A DNA stretch of 64,000 bases from Shinella sp. PSBB067 (lineage in GTDB: Bacteria; Pseudomonadota; Alphaproteobacteria; Rhizobiales; Rhizobiaceae). This document shows, piece by piece, positions 16,720 through 25,328 of the stretch (positions within the stretch are counted from its first letter, which is position 1; each line of letters opens with the position of its first letter). The stretch is from positions 1-64,000 of the forward strand of contig NZ_CP069305.1 of the NCBI RefSeq assembly GCF_016839145.1. Direction: 5' to 3'. The translations under genes and the position numbers were made by a program. Under the pieces are notes generated by a model. That model did no database searches and was not told where the DNA came from. It saw only the letters and a program-made list of their open reading frames with translations.

Positions 16720-17667
16720 TTATGGAGAGCTGGAATTGGCGCGCTTTCCAGACGCAGCGAGCCCGAGCCCTGCCAGAACCAGGGCAACGCCGACAGCAAA
16801 CATCAGGCCAAGCTTGTCGCCGAACAGAAAGGCGCTGGCGGTAATGCCGAAGACGGGTTGCAGGTACTGGACGCTTGCCGCCACGCGGGCGGGTACGACC
16901 TTCAGCAAATAGAGCCAAAGGATCAAGCCGACGACGGTCACCATCACGCCGAGATAGGCGATGGCGGCGAGCGCTTCGACCGTGATCTCGATCGGATAGC
17001 GGGTCATTTCCCATCCCGCCATCGGCAGAACGGTGAGCAGGCCGACGAGCATATTCCATGCTGCGACCGGCATGAGCCCATACTTCTCGGCCAACTCAGC
17101 ACTCCAGATGTAATAGCAGGCGATGCCGATCGCCGAAATGAGCATCCAGACGACGCCGGCGAACGTCGTCTTCGACATGTCGTCGACGCCCGAGCCGCTG
17201 CCAACGGCTACGAGCGCGATACCGAAGAACGCGGCGACGAGGCCGCTCCATTGCACAGGGTTTACACTCTGCTTGAAGCGGATCGCTGCCAAAATGACCA
17301 TGAAGATCGGGATCGTGGCCGAAAGGATCGTTGCCACGGAAGCTGATGTGCCCTGAACGCCGAAAGACTGCGCGACATTGCCGAGCGTGATGCCCATGAC
17401 GCCGAGACTGATAATGCTGGGAATGGCTTTGCGGGATACGCGCAGTTCACGACGCGCGAGGAACATGAATAGAGGCACAGCGATCAGGAAGCGCAGAGCC
17501 GTAAACGTCATCGGCGGGATACTACCCAGTCCGAGCTTTGTGATCGGGATGGACAGGCCCCACATCAACGCCAGCAGAAACATTGCTCCGAGGTTCTTCG
17601 TCGACAAGGAACCCGATGGAACAAGCGGCTGCGGCAGAACTGCTGCCTCGATGGTATTTTGTGACAT
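16720..17667 (-). CDS. EamA/DMT-family transporter
   Basis: 315-residue inner-membrane protein of the drug/metabolite transporter superfamily. About ten hydrophobic segments are visible as two EamA repeats: the first from FLLALMWGLSIPITKL, the second from GVVWMLISAIGIACYY. The ATG at 17667 is chosen because AGGA precedes it and the family N-terminus begins shortly after; the frame from 17745 would add 26 residues. It is divergent from a LysR-type regulator, which probably controls it. Substrate is unknown; amino acid or metabolite export is usual for the family. Confidence 0.88.
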   Translation of the reverse strand: MSQNTIEAAVLPQPLVPSGSLSTKNLGAMFLLALMWGLSIPITKLGLGSIPPMTFTALRFLIAVPLFMFLARRELRVSRKAIPSIISLGVMGITLGNVAQSFGVQGTSASVATILSATIPIFMVILAAIRFKQSVNPVQWSGLVAAFFGIALVAVGSGSGVDDMSKTTFAGVVWMLISAIGIACYYIWSAELAEKYGLMPVAAWNMLVGLLTVLPMAGWEMTRYPIEITVEALAAIAYLGVMVTVVGLILWLYLLKVVPARVAASVQYLQPVFGITASAFLFGDKLGLMFAVGVALVLAGLGLAASGKRANSSSP

Positions 17668-17761
17668 GTCCTGATCGCCGCCGAATTGGTTTTTGCGTGC
17701 GCCTATGCCATGTATAGGTCGGGCAAAACGCAGCCGACAAACCATTTGTTCTCACAGGATG

Positions 17762-17776
17762 TGTGATCCTTCATCA
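17762..17776. promoter_or_regulatory. LysR-type binding site candidate
   Basis: GTGAT-CCTTC-ATCAC, which contains the T-N11-A pattern of LysR-type boxes, 11 bases before the regulator start in the divergent EamA-LysR gap. Confidence 0.45.
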
Positions 17777-17787
17777 CGCATAGGATC

Positions 17788-18693
17788 ATGGCCGACCAAC
17801 TTCCTCCCTTGCAGACGTTGCGTGCTTTCGAGGCGACGGGCCGGCGACTGAGCATGACGCTTGCGGCGCAGGAACTCCACCTGACTCACGGCGCGGTGAG
17901 CCGGCAGATCAAAGCGCTGGAGGACTATCTGGGCGTCCCCCTCTTTCGTCGCATGATACGCAAGATTGAGCTGACGGAAGCCGGCCAGTCGTTTTTCACG
18001 ACTGTCACCCGGCTTCTCTCCGAGCTTTCACGCGAAGCTGAAGATATCCGGCGCAGGAGCGATACCAGCCGGCTTGTGGTCAGTTGCGGTGTGTCGTTCG
18101 CGAGCAAATGGCTGACACCGCGCCTGCACCGTCTAATGGGAAGCTATCCGAACCTTGATGTGCATTTGGAGGTGACGGACGCGCCCGTAGATTTCGTGTC
18201 CGGTCACGTCGATGTGGCCTTGCGCTATGGCAACGGGCAATATCCCTTCGCCGCGGCGGAGCGCATCATGAACGAGACCGTTTCACCTGTTTGCTCGCCC
18301 GGATACCGAGAGGAAATGGGCGGGCTTCATTCGATCGAAGACCTGCTAAAATGCAAGCTCATTCACGAGATTGGCATGAACACCACATGGGAGCGGTGGT
18401 TCGCCATGATGGAACTACCCTATCCAGGGATGCGAGGGCCAGGCTATAGTCATGGCAGCATGTCGATCGAGGCGGCAATCCGGGGCGCAGGTGTCGCGCT
18501 CGGACGAAGTGTCCTCGTCGCCGAGGATCTGGCTGCCGGCCGCATTGTCTCCCTCTTTCCCCAGGCGAGGCTTGAGGTGGAATGGGGTTACGACCTTGTC
18601 TATCGCGTTGGCAATCAGGATCATCCGAAGGTGAGCGCCTTCCGCAGTTGGATCGGGCGAGAAGTGCGCGAGTTCACCCACGGCATCTTGTGA
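17788..18693 (+). CDS. LysR-family transcriptional regulator (GcvA-like)
   Basis: 301 residues. The N-terminal winged HTH reads PLQTLRAFEATGRRLSMTLA, then ELHLTHGAVSRQIKALEDYLG with the GVPLFRR motif typical of LysR regulators. The rest is the periplasmic-binding-like effector domain (LTPRLHRLMGSYPNLDVHLE). It resembles the GcvA/AmpR subgroup. It probably regulates the divergent EamA transporter through the site at 17762-17776. The ATG at 17788 gives a normal N-terminus. Confidence 0.93.
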   Translation: MADQLPPLQTLRAFEATGRRLSMTLAAQELHLTHGAVSRQIKALEDYLGVPLFRRMIRKIELTEAGQSFFTTVTRLLSELSREAEDIRRRSDTSRLVVSCGVSFASKWLTPRLHRLMGSYPNLDVHLEVTDAPVDFVSGHVDVALRYGNGQYPFAAAERIMNETVSPVCSPGYREEMGGLHSIEDLLKCKLIHEIGMNTTWERWFAMMELPYPGMRGPGYSHGSMSIEAAIRGAGVALGRSVLVAEDLAAGRIVSLFPQARLEVEWGYDLVYRVGNQDHPKVSAFRSWIGREVREFTHGIL

Positions 18694-18829
18694 TCGATGC
18701 TGCTGAAGCTCGGCGCATTACGGTCAGCCGGCGTGGCGATCATGAACGTAGCGACGGTGGGCGCCGCCGCCGTTGCGGATACGGTGTCTATCGTGCTCGG
18801 CATCCTCGCCAGCGCGGTGGCGCTGGCGA

Positions 18830-19253
18830 TCGTGATGCCGCCGTCATGCGGTCCGTCGACGCGCCCGATGGTCTGCGATGGACAGGACTGCAGGGCATCG
18901 GTGCGGCAGTCGGGAGCCTTCTCCTCTTGCCGCTGGCGTCCTTCGATCTCGCGAACACGGCCTCCGCTTCGGAAACCTACCGCTTTCTGGCATGGGCGGC
19001 AGTGATGGGGCTGGCTGGCTCGTGGTTCGCAACCTGGTGCTGGGTCGTCGCATCCCGTCGCCTGCCGCTGGCGCTCGCGGCCCAGCTCATCGTTGCCGAA
19101 ACCATTTTCGGGCTTGCCTGTGGCTTCAGGTTCGAGGGGCGGCTTCCCTCTATCGCCGAGGCCGTCGGTGCGCTCGTGCAGTTCACCGTCGTCTGCATGG
19201 CCATCGCAGTGTTCAGTGAGCAGCGCACCGATAAGACCGTTACCTGCGCTTGA
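18830..19253 (+). pseudogene. C-terminal remnant of a DMT-family transporter
   Basis: The frame from MRSVDAPDGLRW (18846) has four to five hydrophobic segments (VGSLLLLPLASFD, AAVMGLAGSWFATWC, ALVQFTVVCMAIAVF) of the second EamA repeat. No matching N-terminal half is present upstream; 18697-18830 shows only scrambled residues. The frame is open back to 18582 inside the LysR gene, which is coincidence. It is likely a truncated copy. The end overlaps the 3' end of the opposite-strand gene at 19240. Confidence 0.55.
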
Positions 19254-19548
19254 CCTCGACCACCTCGATGATCCGGTAGCTGCCGATGATCGCGCCGACG
19301 CCATCGTTGAGCAGAGCCATGATTGCCGATCATGTCATGGGGACCGTTTCGATCCTCTCCAGGCAGAGAGGAGGGTAGCTGTCGTCAGGATCCGCCTCGA
19401 GTGTGGCGTGAAGCCCGAGCATGTCTTTTCTTGCTGCATCCTTGTCCTCGTAGAAGTAGTCCGGGACGGTGCGGTCCGCCCATCGCTCGTCGCCGAGGTC
19501 CCATTTGCCGGTGTAGGCGTACAGGATGAGGGTGGGGGCGGTTTCCAT
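19240..19548 (-). pseudogene. Small plasmid protein with in-frame TGA (paralogue of 39092-39415)
   Basis: 103 codons from the ATG at 19548, which has AAGGAG upstream. The first 72 residues (METAPTLILYAYTG to LERIETVPMT) end at TGA 19330-19332. The same frame then continues as SAIMALLNDGVGAIIGSYRIIEVVE to TAA at 19240. The gene at 39092 has the uninterrupted equivalent: IERIETVPLT followed by LALLNEGVGAIVKRYDVIETVE. So either a nonsense mutation has shortened this copy to 72 residues or the two parts are translated separately from the ATG after the stop. Function unknown. It is divergent from the DUF736 gene across a leader repeat. Confidence 0.65.
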
Positions 19549-19632
19549 GCATTTCTCCTTCAGGCGATGGTGGTTCCCGGCACGCAGCGTAATCGCATGG
19601 TTGACGCCGGCAACTGACAGAACTGGTAGTTG

Positions 19633-20052
19633 GGCCATCGCCCGTTCCGGTCGAGCGCGCTCTATGCGAGCACGGAGCCAGCCTGCGGCCGTCTCCGCCG
19701 ATACCGGTGACGATCGCTTGTCCTTCTCGGCTGCTGCGCATCCGGCACTGAGGCCCGCGCGCGGGCCGCATCGTTCGTCTCGCCCCTGACATCGCCGGGC
19801 GTTCGGATCAAGGGGCAGGCGCGGCAAGCCGCTTGTCGCGCCGGCAAAAAAACGGCTTTCACCGCTGCGCGCCGAACCTTCCGTTTTTTCCCCGCCACGA
19901 CCCCTTGATCCGGCCGCGCGCCGCCGTGGGGCGGGCTTTCGCCCTCCCCCCTCTGTCCGGGGGAATGTCAGAGGCCATTCCCCCGGAAAGACCGGGGAGG
20001 CTTCGCCCAAGGGGGCTTCTCCTTTGGGAAACGCAAACTCAGGAGACAGACC
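19633..20052 (+). repeat. Conserved 420-nt gene leader, copy B (before DUF736 gene)
   Basis: Collinear with copy A with scattered substitutions. The hairpin CCGGGGGAATG/CATTCCCCCGG is at 19957-19986. It ends with GGAGACAGACC before the ATG at 20053. The upstream 184-base part present in copies A and C is absent. Confidence 0.8.
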
Positions 20053-20373
20053 ATGACCGAACTCACCAACTTCATCCGCTTCAACGAAGACGGCACCCTC
20101 AGCGGCAACATCGCCTCCATCGCCTACGACATCGATATTACCGGCGAACCCTTCACCAGCACCAACAAGGACGCGCCTGTCTACCGCATCCACGCCAAGT
20201 CCCCGCGCGGGCGGCGGCTCGACCTCGGAGGCATCTGGAAGAAGAAGAACCAGAATGGCGGCGACTATCTCAGCCTCTCCGTCAGCACCGGCCACGGCAG
20301 GCTCAATGCCAATCTCGGCCGCTTTCCCGGTCAGGACGACGAAGACCTGATGGCCGTCATTCCGTGGGATTGA
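20053..20373 (+). CDS. DUF736-family plasmid protein
   Basis: 106-residue member of DUF736, a family found on conjugative plasmids and integrative elements of Rhizobiales and relatives. Visible family features are the opening FIRFNEDGTLSGNI, VYRIHAKSPRGR, the LGGIWKKKNQNGGDYLSLS block and the NLGRFPGQDDED end. The start follows the leader ribosome-binding site. No biochemical role is known. The same leader drives DUF932 and ParB-like genes, so these are probably expressed together. Confidence 0.9.
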   Translation: MTELTNFIRFNEDGTLSGNIASIAYDIDITGEPFTSTNKDAPVYRIHAKSPRGRRLDLGGIWKKKNQNGGDYLSLSVSTGHGRLNANLGRFPGQDDEDLMAVIPWD

Positions 20374-20464
20374 TCGACCAGCCGACCGCAGGATTGCCCG
20401 AGGGGAATGTTCCCTTCGGGCGGTCCCGAACCCTTGGAGTGAGATTTCAGGAAGGACGATTAAG

Positions 20465-21256
20465 ATGGACAGCCCAAGCACCGACACCCTTGGCGCCGCA
20501 CTGGTGGAGAACGGGTTTGCCCCTAGTCTCGGCCTTCTCGACATCAACACTTCGCTGTCCGTCCCGCACGGTTTTGAAATGCCCGCGCCATGGAACCTCC
20601 CGTCGCGCCTGTTCAAGTTCCCAATCGAGGTGTGCTGCCCCGAAGGCGAACGGCCGCGCAAGCTCGGCCTGCGCCATCCGCTCTTGGCCGACCATCCCTA
20701 CGTCCGCCATGTCGAGGCCGCGCTTGGTTTCGAGATCGCCCGCGACGGCGCGCCGAACCGCCACGGCTATTCCAGCGGCCCGACAGCCCGCTGGTGGCAC
20801 GCCGTCGATCTGGTCAGCGCCGGGAAATGGCGCGAACTGTTGGCGACGCGGGAATTCACCGAACGCGCCTGCATCATGAACGCCGTCACCTTTGGGTGCC
20901 GCTATTCGCGCCATGACGACAAAAAGGCCGCTGGCTACATCACCACCGCCGAGGCCCGCGAGATCATGCGCGAGATCGGCGCGACCGAACCGGGAGATCG
21001 CGGCAGGACCATTCGTTCCTTCTCCGCTCCAAGCGTGTGCCGTCAGGAGAAGGGAGCGGAACATTGGCCGATCAACACCGGCCGCCAATGCGCCGAGGAC
21101 GCGGCATGGGGGATGATCTTCGGTATCGAGGACGGCTGGTTCCGCTATGACCGTTCCGGCTTCCTCCAATGGTCCGAGCTAGGCTGCGAGCGTTATGCGG
21201 CGGGCGAAAGCGCGAGCTACACGCAGGCCATCGGCCAGACCGCATTCGCATTCTAG
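20465..21256 (+). CDS. Hypothetical plasmid protein (263 aa)
   Basis: Not recognised. 263 residues, soluble, no signal peptide or membrane segment. Tryptophan-rich stretches (ARWWHAVDLVSAGKWRELL, AWGMIFGIEDGWFRYD) and two Cys in the middle are visible. The ATG at 20465 has GGAAGGA about 10 bases upstream. It is 91 bases after DUF736 on the same strand, and codon use is like the neighbours, so it is probably a real gene. Confidence 0.7.
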   Translation: MDSPSTDTLGAALVENGFAPSLGLLDINTSLSVPHGFEMPAPWNLPSRLFKFPIEVCCPEGERPRKLGLRHPLLADHPYVRHVEAALGFEIARDGAPNRHGYSSGPTARWWHAVDLVSAGKWRELLATREFTERACIMNAVTFGCRYSRHDDKKAAGYITTAEAREIMREIGATEPGDRGRTIRSFSAPSVCRQEKGAEHWPINTGRQCAEDAAWGMIFGIEDGWFRYDRSGFLQWSELGCERYAAGESASYTQAIGQTAFAF

Positions 21257-21313
21257 AAAATCGGCAGCCTCGCGGCCGACCGATGCCCGAAACCGCATTT
21301 AAAGGGAACGCAA

Positions 21314-21499
21314 ATGAACAGGCAGACTGTCACCATCATTCAAACCTTCTCCACCGTTCGCGAGATCACCATCGACGTGGAGGCAGATGACCACGAAAGC
21401 GCCGTGGAGGCGTTGCAGAACGGTGATATCGACGTCCCCGCATTCGACGATCCGAGATGGGTGACAAGCTGGACACTCCAGTCGGAGGAATACGAATGA
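21314..21499 (+). CDS. Hypothetical small protein (61 aa)
   Basis: Not recognised. Acidic 61-residue protein (pattern ITIDVEADDHESAVEAL suggests an alpha/beta fold). The ATG at 21314 follows AAAGGGAACGCAA. Its stop overlaps the start of the next gene as ATGA, which indicates translational coupling. Confidence 0.6.
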   Translation: MNRQTVTIIQTFSTVREITIDVEADDHESAVEALQNGDIDVPAFDDPRWVTSWTLQSEEYE

Positions 21500-21804
21500 G
21501 CCGCTACACCATCTCGCTTCACAAGGGCGAGAGAACGGACGACGAGGCCGTCATCGGCTTCGATCCACCATTGCGCACATACTTCCTGCAGGGATTCGAG
21601 AGTGACGATGATTTCGGGACGCCGGAAATCTGGCTTGGCACGCTTTTGGAAGGGTTTCCGACATTGGAGGGCATTGTCGAGGAAGCCCGCGCCAATGGCT
21701 ACGAAATCAGCAATCTCGATCATGCCGACATGATCGCCATGCTGCGGGAAGCGGGCCATGAATACGAGCCGTCTATCGCGGAACGCCTCGGCTTTGTCCG
21801 ATAG
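21496..21804 (+). CDS. Hypothetical protein (102 aa) coupled to the 61-aa gene
   Basis: Not recognised. 102 residues, acidic, no membrane segment. The ATG at 21496 overlaps the previous stop; GGAGG lies upstream inside the previous gene. Segments TYFLQGFESDDDFGTPEIWLG and LDHADMIAMLREAGHEYEP look like a compact alpha/beta protein. A type 1 trailer repeat follows. Confidence 0.65.
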   Translation: MSRYTISLHKGERTDDEAVIGFDPPLRTYFLQGFESDDDFGTPEIWLGTLLEGFPTLEGIVEEARANGYEISNLDHADMIAMLREAGHEYEPSIAERLGFVR

Positions 21805-21851
21805 AGACCTGCCCCTCCTCCTCTAGGTGGGGCACCCGCGAGGGGACCGTT

Positions 21852-21926
21852 CGGCCCGCGTCGAGCGGGCGCGAAGCGGTTCGAGGGGAGCCCCAAAGCC
21901 CCTCCCCTCGCCTCCCCTGCCCGCCC
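21852..21926. repeat. GC-rich trailer repeat, type 1 copy b
   Basis: Second copy of the repeat at 14091-14166, again just after a gene stop and before a toxin-antitoxin locus on its far side. Confidence 0.55.
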
Positions 21927-21954
21927 GAGGAAGATCGCGGAACGGCGTTCCCGC

Positions 21955-21983
21955 TTGCAAAATAGTCGAATAATTCGTATTAA
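21955..21983 (+). promoter_or_regulatory. Promoter of the PemK-type toxin-antitoxin pair
   Basis: TTGCAA (21955-21960) and TATAAT-like TATTAA (21978-21983) with a 17-base spacer. A short inverted repeat CGAAT-A-ATTCG lies in the spacer and ATTAA-N5-TTAAT overlaps the -10, so antitoxin binding would block transcription. Confidence 0.6.
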
Positions 21984-22007
21984 TTGACTTAATCGAAGGA
22001 ACCGCCG

Positions 22008-22265
22008 ATGCAGAAGTTCACCACCGTCGACCTGCTCCGCGACATCAAGACCGTCACCATGGCGGCAGACCGTCATCCGGTCGCGATCACGCAGCACCGC
22101 AAACCGCGCTATGTCCTCATGACCTACGACGAGTTCGAGGCCATGAAGAGCCGGGGCGATCCCCGGCGGGTTTACACGCTCGGAGAAGCGCCGCAGGAGT
22201 TGATCGACATGATCATCCCCGAACTGGATCGCCTGATCGCGGAAGGGGAAGACGCCAATGGCTGA
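22008..22265 (+). CDS. Phd/YefM-type antitoxin
   Basis: 85-residue antitoxin. The N-terminal part (FTTVDLLRDIKTVTMAADRHPVAITQHRKPRYVLM) has the Phd/YefM DNA-binding pattern, followed by YDEFEAMKS. The C-terminal tail is acidic and likely wraps the toxin. It overlaps the next gene by eight bases. Together they form a type II plasmid-addiction module. Confidence 0.8.
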   Translation: MQKFTTVDLLRDIKTVTMAADRHPVAITQHRKPRYVLMTYDEFEAMKSRGDPRRVYTLGEAPQELIDMIIPELDRLIAEGEDANG

Positions 22266-22674
22266 CATTCCGGCCAGCGGCTCCGTCTTGCGTTATCCGT
22301 ATCTCTGGGCGTGGCAGCGCGACAGCGGCGAAACGGAAGGGCGCAAGTCCCGCCCTGTCTGCATGGTGCTCGCCATCCCCAAAGGCGCGCAGACCCATCT
22401 GGTGATACTGGCGATTTCCGGCACGCCGCCGCGCGCCGACCAGACGGCGCTGGAAATCCCCCAGCTCGAATGCCGGCGTGCGGGAATCCGCGACTGGAAG
22501 GATGCCTGGATCACCGTGTCGGAATTCAATCACGATATAGCGGAAGCGTCCTTCTACTACGATCCGAACGCCGAACTGCTCGGCAGCTTCAGCAAGGGTT
22601 TCCTCGCCAAGGTCGCCGCAGCCTTCAAGCCGTTCCTCGCCGTGCCGGGCGCGCGGGTGAGCAGGACCGAATAG
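22258..22674 (+). CDS. PemK/MazF-like toxin
   Basis: 138 residues. RYPYLWAWQRDSGETEGRKSRPVCMVL matches the N-terminal strand-loop of PemK/MazF endoribonucleases (the R-P-V/C block), read in parts: LWAWQRDSGETEGRKSRP then VCMVLAI. LVILAISGTPP gives the next core strand. Translation starts eight bases before the antitoxin stop. Expected action is mRNA cleavage; the active-site Arg/Thr pair is not certain by eye. Confidence 0.75.
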   Translation: MADIPASGSVLRYPYLWAWQRDSGETEGRKSRPVCMVLAIPKGAQTHLVILAISGTPPRADQTALEIPQLECRRAGIRDWKDAWITVSEFNHDIAEASFYYDPNAELLGSFSKGFLAKVAAAFKPFLAVPGARVSRTE

Positions 22675-22731
22675 GCCGAACCATTACCCTCTACCGCTTG
22701 GCCCTTCTCTTTTCGTACAGATTGTCTCCCG

Positions 22732-22915
22732 GTGGTGCTGGCCATTATCCAGCCGCAGCGCCGTGGGACGGCGCGGCCGCGGCCGCAGCGAGCCGTCAGG
22801 CGAGCGGAGCAGGCGGAGGAAACCCGCGCTCCCCAATTGCGCCGTAGGGTTTTCCGGAGCCTCGTGGATAACGGCCGGTTTTTCCTCGTCGAAGATCTTC
22901 TTCGCTTGTGCCATG
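22732..22915. repeat. Upstream part of long leader repeat, copy C
   Basis: Nearly identical to 14627-14810, including the minus-strand ATG (22914) opening MAQAKKIFDEEKPAV. Confidence 0.75.
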
Positions 22916-23336
22916 GGCCATCGCCCGTTCCGGTCGAGCGCGCTCTATGCGAGCACGGAGCCAGCCTGCGGCCGTCTCCGCCGATACCGGTGACGATCGC
23001 TTGTCCTTGTCGGAAGCTCACGCATCCGGCATTGAGGCCCGCGTGCGGGCCGCATCGTTCGTCTCGCCCCTGACATCGCCGGGCGTTCGGTTCAAGGGGC
23101 AGGCGCGGCAAGCCGCTTGTCGCGCCGGCAAAAAAACGGCTTTCACCGCTGCGCGCCGAACCTTCCGTTTTTTCCCCGCCACGACCCCTTGATCCGCCCG
23201 CGCGCCGCCGTGGGGCGGGCTTTCGCCCTCCCCCCTCTGTCCGGGGGAATGTCAGAGGCCATTCCCCCGGAAAGACCGGGGAGGCTTCGCCCAAGGGGGG
23301 CTTCCCTGCGGGACTTCGGGAAAAAGGAGACAGAAA
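22916..23336 (+). repeat. Conserved 420-nt gene leader, copy C (before 23337 gene)
   Basis: Nearly identical to copy A over its whole length with only a few single-base differences. The hairpin is at 23241-23270. It ends AAAAAGGAGACAGAAA before the ATG. Confidence 0.8.
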
Positions 23337-23777
23337 ATGAGCGCAGTCAAGGCCTTCCTGATCGAGCCGATGGCAGGCACCATTCGCCCGGTGACGATCA
23401 ACCTCGAAGGCAGCTATGCCGAGATCAAGAGGCTCGTGAAATGCGACATGATCGATGTCGTGAGGGTGAGCGGCTTCGATATCATCGTTGACGACAACGG
23501 GCTGGACGATATCGTGCCGTGCCTCACGCAAGTCGCGGGCGCGCCGACGCCCATCGCGGGAAATCTTCTCGTGACGGCGTCGGACCGGCTGGGCGAACTC
23601 GCTGATGTGACCGACACGATTGAGGCTGTTGCTGCCCGCTTCACAATCGTTCGCCCGATGCTGCGGCCCGTCATCGTCGTGTCCGAGCGGCCCGGTGTCA
23701 TCGCGGCCGAGATCGTCCGCGTCGAAATCTTCCTTGATCGTAGCGCGCCGAAAGTCACGGAAGCCGTCGAGGCGTGA
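23337..23777 (+). CDS. Hypothetical protein, DUF3846-like
   Basis: 146 residues. IKRLVKCDMIDVVRV, then IIVDDNGLDDI and IAGNLLV recall the DUF3846 pattern of phage and plasmid proteins (a short alpha/beta domain with a conserved N-G). The assignment is weak. The start follows the leader ribosome-binding site exactly as in DUF932. No membrane segment. It is followed 87 bases later by another hypothetical gene. Confidence 0.6.
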   Translation: MSAVKAFLIEPMAGTIRPVTINLEGSYAEIKRLVKCDMIDVVRVSGFDIIVDDNGLDDIVPCLTQVAGAPTPIAGNLLVTASDRLGELADVTDTIEAVAARFTIVRPMLRPVIVVSERPGVIAAEIVRVEIFLDRSAPKVTEAVEA

Positions 23778-23864
23778 GCCGTTCGGAGCGGGGCGGCCGA
23801 GAGCCACCCCGTTTCGCGCCCTCCCCTCCCCTCAGATTGAAAACCACAGCGATAGGAGCCGGCC

Positions 23865-24437
23865 ATGGACGACCAGGACGAATTGGATCGCCTGCGCGGC
23901 GAACCCAAGCGGCCATCCCTCACCCCTGACGGGCAATGGCGGGCGGACTATCGTAAGGCGCAGCGTCACCGGCGGCTGGCCGGCGTGCAGCCCGATCTAT
24001 TAGGTGGCCCGACCGTCGAGCATTTCCACCGGAATTCTGCGCCACCCGCCCCGGAGGACTGGCCGCTGGACGACGAGACCACTCGGTTCCAAGACCTGTC
24101 GCGGGAAGAACAAGTGCGGCAGCTTGCCGCCGATCCCCAGACGCCGTGGGCTCGGTCGACACGCAAGAAACTGACGCCAGAAGAACGGGCCGCCATGATC
24201 GCCAGCGCGGCAAACTGGCTTCGCCTCGGCCAGCGTGTTCGCATCACCGGCACATCGCCCTCGATCGATGGCACCAACGAGCGGCGCGTCGGCCGCGTCG
24301 GCGCTGTCTGGCGCGTGTGCGGCGAGCCGTTTGCCGATTACGTCCATATCAATCTCGACCTGATCGGGCAGGAGCGCACCGAGAAAGTCGTCTTTGTCGA
24401 ACTGCGCGACGTCGAGCCGATAGAGGGTGAAAACTGA
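23865..24437 (+). CDS. Hypothetical protein (190 aa)
   Basis: Not recognised. The N-terminal half is Arg/Pro-rich and charged (LDRLRGEPKRPSLTPDGQWR); the C-terminal half (LRLGQRVRITGTSPSIDG to VFVELRDVEPI) looks like a small beta-barrel such as an SH3 or KOW-like fold. The ATG at 23865 follows GGAG. A type 2 trailer repeat follows the stop. Confidence 0.65.
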   Translation: MDDQDELDRLRGEPKRPSLTPDGQWRADYRKAQRHRRLAGVQPDLLGGPTVEHFHRNSAPPAPEDWPLDDETTRFQDLSREEQVRQLAADPQTPWARSTRKKLTPEERAAMIASAANWLRLGQRVRITGTSPSIDGTNERRVGRVGAVWRVCGEPFADYVHINLDLIGQERTEKVVFVELRDVEPIEGEN

Positions 24438-24470
24438 GGGGCGGTGTCCCCTCTCCTCCGGCCGCCGCGC

Positions 24471-24694
24471 GAGTGCCTTGTCCTCACCGCGTCGAGCGGG
24501 TCGGACCAGGACGAGGGGCGCCCCGAAGCCCCGCCCCTCGAACTCCCCTGCCCGCCCGTCAAAACGGAGCGCCGCAAGCGGGCGCAGTCGGTCCCGCCTC
24601 CCCTTGCGGGCCGCTTTGCTGAGGCTCCTGCGGCTGCGCTTCTCCCGCCCGCAACGCCGCGAGAATTCCCGAAATCCCGGCCAAAGGCCGGCGC
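24471..24694. repeat. GC-rich trailer repeat, type 2 copy b
   Basis: 224-base partner of 16337-16560, in the same position relative to the preceding gene. The rest of 24438-24775 shows no gene. Confidence 0.75.
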
Positions 24695-24775
24695 GATGCT
24701 GATTTCTCCGATATTCGCCTTAGTTTAGGGATCGAGCCGTGCTCGCTGCGCCGCGCAGCGGCGCGATCAAGACGG

Positions 24776-25135
24776 TCAATCTGCAGGAAATTCCAGAATG
24801 ATCACCTGCTGATTGGCGATATAGGCTCCGATGGCGAAGGCACGAAAATCGGCAGCATTTTCAAACACCAGCACGAATCCACGACGCCGCGATGTCGCAA
24901 GCGCGATTGAGGTCAGGACGCCCTGGCGCTCGTATATGCTCGTATCGTCGATCGCGAACGGCGGAGGCGGCAGATCCTCCTTGGATAGTGTTGTCCCGGT
25001 CCCGTTTTGGACCTCACCGGCGGCTGTGAGGGTGCGTATGAAATCGGCCCTGGAAAACCGAGCCGTGCCCAGGACGATAACGATGCCGCCGGCAATCAGG
25101 TGCCGCCGGAGCCGATCATGGTCAGCCGGTCCCAT
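24776..25135 (-). CDS. Hypothetical protein (119 aa)
   Basis: Not recognised. The chosen ATG at 25135 gives MGPADHDRLRRHLIAGG; a longer frame starts at 25246. The hydrophobic stretch LIAGGIVIVLGTARF and the C-terminal FVLVFENAADFRAFAIGAYIANQQ suggest a small globular protein. It overlaps the end of the small frame 25122-25328 by 14 bases. It is on the strand opposite to the flanking plasmid genes. Confidence 0.45.
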   Translation of the reverse strand: MGPADHDRLRRHLIAGGIVIVLGTARFSRADFIRTLTAAGEVQNGTGTTLSKEDLPPPPFAIDDTSIYERQGVLTSIALATSRRRGFVLVFENAADFRAFAIGAYIANQQVIILEFPAD

Positions 25136-25328
25136 CTGCGGCACATCCGTCGTCCAACGCTGCCAGTTGCTGAAGGGGCGTGGGTTCACTCGCACGCAAC
25201 TCGCTATAGTCCTTATGGACCATGTCCATGCCGTGGCCGCCCACATACCATGAAAGCCAGTCTGATATCCCCGTCATAGGGGGCGCATGGTTGCCGGTAG
25301 ATGGCGTTTCCATTGTCCCGATCCTCAA
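25122..25328 (-). CDS. Possible small protein (68 aa)
   Basis: Not recognised. A 68-residue frame just upstream of and overlapping the previous gene; the two would form a short operon. The composition is plausible for coding DNA but no motif is visible. Bases 25329-25526 hold no evident gene. Confidence 0.3.
   Translation of the reverse strand: MRIGTMETPSTGNHAPPMTGISDWLSWYVGGHGMDMVHKDYSELRASEPTPLQQLAALDDGCAADGTG

Noticed and set aside
16531..17346. Plus-strand frame of 271 codons
   Set aside because: It overlaps the EamA transporter on the opposite strand and the trailer repeat; it has no family features.
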